Shown: positions 6,654 through 9,019 of the stretch, piece after piece
Position numbering within the stretch: position 1 is the first letter of the stretch
Layout of the letters: each line of letters begins with the position of its first letter
NCBI GenBank assembly: GCA_041481485.1
Contig: JBGPBY010000292.1
Span: forward strand, 1 to 9,019
Length of the DNA: 9,019 nucleotides
DNA from: JBGPBY01 sp041481485
GTDB lineage: Bacteria; Acidobacteriota; Terriglobia; 20CM-2-55-15
Direction: 5' to 3'
Program-made: the position numbers and the translations under genes
Notes under the pieces: model-generated
What the model was told of the DNA's origin: nothing
Seen by the model: the letters and a program-made list of their open reading frames with translations, nothing else
Database searches by the model: none

Positions 6654-8498
6654 GTGACCGAATCCGCAAACAAACCGACTCAGACACTGCCGGATTGGGC
6701 CGATGAACTTCGACGTCGCTACCTCAAAGGAGAGAGCTCGTTGTTTGTTCTCTTCGGCAATGTGCAGGACCTGGTGTTGCACGACCAGAAGCTGGTGGGA
6801 ATACCCGATTTCCTGGCACACACTGTGCTTGCCAAAAAAGACACCGTCATCCGCTACAACGTCTCCACCGGCTGCCGGTTCGCAAAAAAATCGCCAAAGC
6901 TGGAATCGATTGAAGAACTTCTGACAGAACGTGCGCCCGATAAGATCCTGCCCGTTCTGGAACGTCTGCTCTTTTCGAACAACAATCTGGCACTGATTGT
7001 GGAATACGCAGAAGCAGTGGCGCCAGCCGGCGATGCGGCGTTTTCATCGGATCAGGACCGATTGGCGGTTGTGACGTTTCAGCGTTGGTCGATGGCGCCT
7101 CAACTCGAGAATTCGGACAATGTCGTGATCCTTCTGTCGGAAGTTCCCAGCGAGTTGCATCCCAAAATCGTGTCCAATCCGAAAGTGGCAGCGGTCAGCG
7201 TTCCGATGCCGGATAGCGACGAACGTCTGAGGATCATCGAGCTGGTCAATCCCGCTTTGGACCGCGCATGGAGCGAGCGGCTGGCCGATATTACCGCCGG
7301 ACTGAAAGCCGTGCAGATCAAGGGCATCCTGCAGCCGTCGCCACCGGAGAGCGGAGACGAGGACAAGCGCTTTCGCTTCATTCAATCGCTGGTTCAAAAC
7401 GAAGGAAGAGCACGAAAGCTGACCGCCCTGACACAGGGGATGTCTCACGATGAGATCGAAGACCTGGTCGGCGTTCAGCAGGACGCTTCGGCATTGGAAG
7501 CCTCGCGCACCGGCGAGTTCGATGACGTCCTCCGGCTGATATCCCGCCGTAAACGAGAGATCATCGAACGCGAATGTTTTGGCCTTATCGAGTTTGTCGA
7601 GCCCGGACATGATTTTTCGATAGTGGGCGGAATCGAAGAAGTGAAGAAGGAACTCCTGGCCATTGCGCGAAATATTCGCGAAGGACACCGCAACCGGGTT
7701 CCGATGGGGCTTCTCTTTACGGGTCCGATGGGCACAGGCAAGACGTTTGTTGCAGAAGCCTTCGTCAAGGAAAGCGGCCTGACGAGTATCAAGTTCAAGA
7801 ACTTCCGATCCAAGTGGGTCGGTGCAACGGAGTCCAACCTGGAGCGCATCCTCGGCGTGGTTCAGGCGATCGGCAATGTCATTGTGATTATCGACGAAGG
7901 CGATCGGTCATTTGGATCCGGCGAGGGAGGGGATTCCGACGGGGGCACGTCGTCGCGCGTGATTGCCCGGCTGAAAGAGTTCATGAGCGATACGGATAAT
8001 CGAGGCCGCGTGTTGTTCATTCTTATGACGAACCGTCCGGATAAGCTCGATGTCGATATCAAGCGCGCCGGGCGTCTGGACCGCAAAATTCCGTTCCTTT
8101 ACGCGCAAAGCTCGGAAGAGGTCGAACAGGTGCTCGCTGCCCAGCTTCGCAAGCAGGGGCTGAAATCGAATTTGCAGTTTCCCCGCGACCGGACCGCCGT
8201 TTCAGCGAAGATCCTCGGATACTCGAACGCGGAAATTGAAGGCGTCACACTGCTGGCCAACGACTATGCCACCGAGAACGGCGGCGCGGATGTGACGATA
8301 CCTGTGGAGTGTTTCGAGAAGTCCATTTCGGACTACTTGCCTTCCCGTGATATTGACATGCTCGAATACATGGAATTGCTGGCGGTCTTCGAGGCCTCCA
8401 ACAGACGCATGCTGCCGGCAAAATACGCTGCGTTAACGCTTGAGGAACTGCAGACCCGCCTCGCGGAGCTGCGCATCAAATGCGGCGCCCGCAGGTAG
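6654..8498 (+). CDS. AAA ATPase with degenerate N-terminal AAA-like region (Ycf46/Vps4-like layout)
   Basis: This 614-aa cytoplasmic ATPase has a complete classical AAA module at about residues 315-590. It carries Walker A GPMGTGKT (357-364), a pore loop with SKWVGATE (Trp388), Walker B IIDEGD with Asp414 and Glu415, sensor-1 Asn460 in MTNRPD, and second-region-of-homology arginines in RAGRLD (471-476). The pore loop resembles Vps4/katanin-type AAA proteins. Residues about 10-220 look like a decayed AAA domain: they lack Walker A, have a Walker-B-like strand LALIVEYAEA with Glu117, and a sensor-1-like strand VVILLSEVPSEL, as in Ycf46-type proteins. The first part, LPDWADELRRRYLKGE, starts the conserved-looking region. 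I chose GTG 6654, two bases after the pspA-like stop. GTG 6597 would add 19 residues encoded within the overlapping gene. The likely role is to remodel the upstream PspA-like polymer (inference). Confidence 0.92.
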   Translation: MTESANKPTQTLPDWADELRRRYLKGESSLFVLFGNVQDLVLHDQKLVGIPDFLAHTVLAKKDTVIRYNVSTGCRFAKKSPKLESIEELLTERAPDKILPVLERLLFSNNNLALIVEYAEAVAPAGDAAFSSDQDRLAVVTFQRWSMAPQLENSDNVVILLSEVPSELHPKIVSNPKVAAVSVPMPDSDERLRIIELVNPALDRAWSERLADITAGLKAVQIKGILQPSPPESGDEDKRFRFIQSLVQNEGRARKLTALTQGMSHDEIEDLVGVQQDASALEASRTGEFDDVLRLISRRKREIIERECFGLIEFVEPGHDFSIVGGIEEVKKELLAIARNIREGHRNRVPMGLLFTGPMGTGKTFVAEAFVKESGLTSIKFKNFRSKWVGATESNLERILGVVQAIGNVIVIIDEGDRSFGSGEGGDSDGGTSSRVIARLKEFMSDTDNRGRVLFILMTNRPDKLDVDIKRAGRLDRKIPFLYAQSSEEVEQVLAAQLRKQGLKSNLQFPRDRTAVSAKILGYSNAEIEGVTLLANDYATENGGADVTIPVECFEKSISDYLPSRDIDMLEYMELLAVFEASNRRMLPAKYAALTLEELQTRLAELRIKCGARR

Positions 8499-8510
8499 CG
8501 CGCCGCGAAG

Positions 8511-8517
8511 AAAGGTG
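8511..8517 (+). promoter_or_regulatory. Shine-Dalgarno for the TerB-like gene
   Basis: The purine-rich stretch aaaggtg lies 5 bases before ATG 8523, in the 24-base gap after the AAA ATPase stop. It supports the start of the TerB-like protein. Confidence 0.6.
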
Positions 8518-8522
8518 AAAAA

Positions 8523-8975
8523 ATGGCAGAGTTTTTCCCCGAAGTGGAAGTCCGTCCGGAACAGGCCGAAGCCATTGGCCGCGGTCTTTTTGCTGTCGCG
8601 CGCGCCGATGGACAGATTCACGAGCGCGAAGCCTCACTGATCGGCGAATTCTTTGCCTCGATATCCGGACACGCGTCCAATCTTGGCGCGTTGGAACGAA
8701 TGTCCCGTATCGACGGCGAAGCGCTGGCTCAGTTGCTTCCATCGCCGGAATTGCGCCAGCTCTTTATCAAGACCGCATTGCTGGTCGGTTATGCGGACAG
8801 CAAACTCAGTTCCGGAGAATCTCAGCTCATCCGCGAATACGCCGCCGCGCTGAATATTGATACCGCCCAATTGGCGACGATGGAGACACAGGTAAAGGAA
8901 TTCCTGCTGTCGCACCTCTCGCACTTGTCCAACGTCGAAGCCGCCGCTGAGGTTGCACACAAGCTAAAGGTCTAG
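8523..8975 (+). CDS. TerB-like (tellurite resistance TerB superfamily) protein
   Basis: This 150-aa, all-helical, cytoplasmic protein has the TerB layout of two similar helical halves, each with an acidic motif. The first is ARADGQIHEREASLIGEF, with Asp29 and Glu36. The second is GYADSKLSSGESQLIREY, with Asp92 and Glu99. In the TerB family these Asp/Glu positions are implicated in metal binding. The length is typical of a stand-alone TerB. There is no signal peptide or membrane segment. It is the last gene seen in the right arm, 24 bases after the AAA ATPase. TerB proteins are known to associate with membrane-linked stress complexes, which suits a neighbour of PspA and AAA proteins. It may act as a metal-responsive or scaffold subunit (inference). 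Tellurite resistance itself is not implied, since terC, terD and the other ter genes are absent from the window. Confidence 0.88.
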   Translation: MAEFFPEVEVRPEQAEAIGRGLFAVARADGQIHEREASLIGEFFASISGHASNLGALERMSRIDGEALAQLLPSPELRQLFIKTALLVGYADSKLSSGESQLIREYAAALNIDTAQLATMETQVKEFLLSHLSHLSNVEAAAEVAHKLKV

Positions 8976-9019
8976 AGGCGACCGGTTGTAGGCGCGGTAT
9001 ATCAAGAAATCCCTCTCCC

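Noticed and set aside
7044..7688. Minus-strand open frame of 214 codons
   Set aside because: It is opposite the AAA ATPase N-terminal region and has no ribosome site or domain signature.
8523..8975. Tellurite resistance operon
   Set aside because: Only a TerB-like protein is present. No TerC, TerD, TerZ or TelA-like gene is visible, and TerB domains occur in many stress loci.
8976..9019. Terminator after the TerB-like gene
   Set aside because: The 44 bases to the window edge show no stable stem followed by a T-run.

Overview
The window holds nine genes on two divergent transcription units, with almost no non-coding DNA. It suggests a diderm (Gram-negative) bacterium of moderately high GC. 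The grounds are a peptidoglycan-binding OmpA domain, Shine-Dalgarno sites, tightly packed operons, and many codons ending in G or C. The phylum cannot be fixed from sequence alone; an environmental lineage such as Acidobacteria or Planctomycetes is a guess. There are no RNA genes, CRISPR arrays, transposases, integrases or phage genes.

Left arm (minus strand, read from about 5887 down past base 1). In order of transcription it encodes: a 240-aa soluble coiled-coil protein with an amphipathic N-terminus; an unusual 516-aa fusion of a membrane-anchored ABC substrate-binding domain with an OmpA domain; a 262-aa permease of the nitrate/sulfonate/taurine type; its 289-aa ATPase; a 313-aa protein with two N-terminal membrane segments and a long helical cytoplasmic part; and a protein of unknown function that runs off the left edge (at least 317 residues). 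Gaps are 25, 11, 4, 5 and 15 bases, so this is very probably one operon.

Right arm (plus strand, 5950 to 8975). It encodes a PspA/IM30-like (ESCRT-III superfamily) coiled-coil protein, a 614-aa AAA ATPase with an inactive-looking N-terminal AAA-like region and a full classical AAA module, and a TerB-like protein. Gaps are 2 and 24 bases.

The arms are separated by 62 bases carrying candidate overlapping divergent promoters. The simplest reading is one co-regulated envelope system. A membrane-coating PspA-like polymer would be remodelled by a Vps4-like AAA ATPase with TerB as an accessory. It would be coupled to an ABC transporter whose binding protein appears held at both the inner membrane and the cell wall. 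The individual families are known. The substrate, the physiological role and three of the nine proteins are not identified here.
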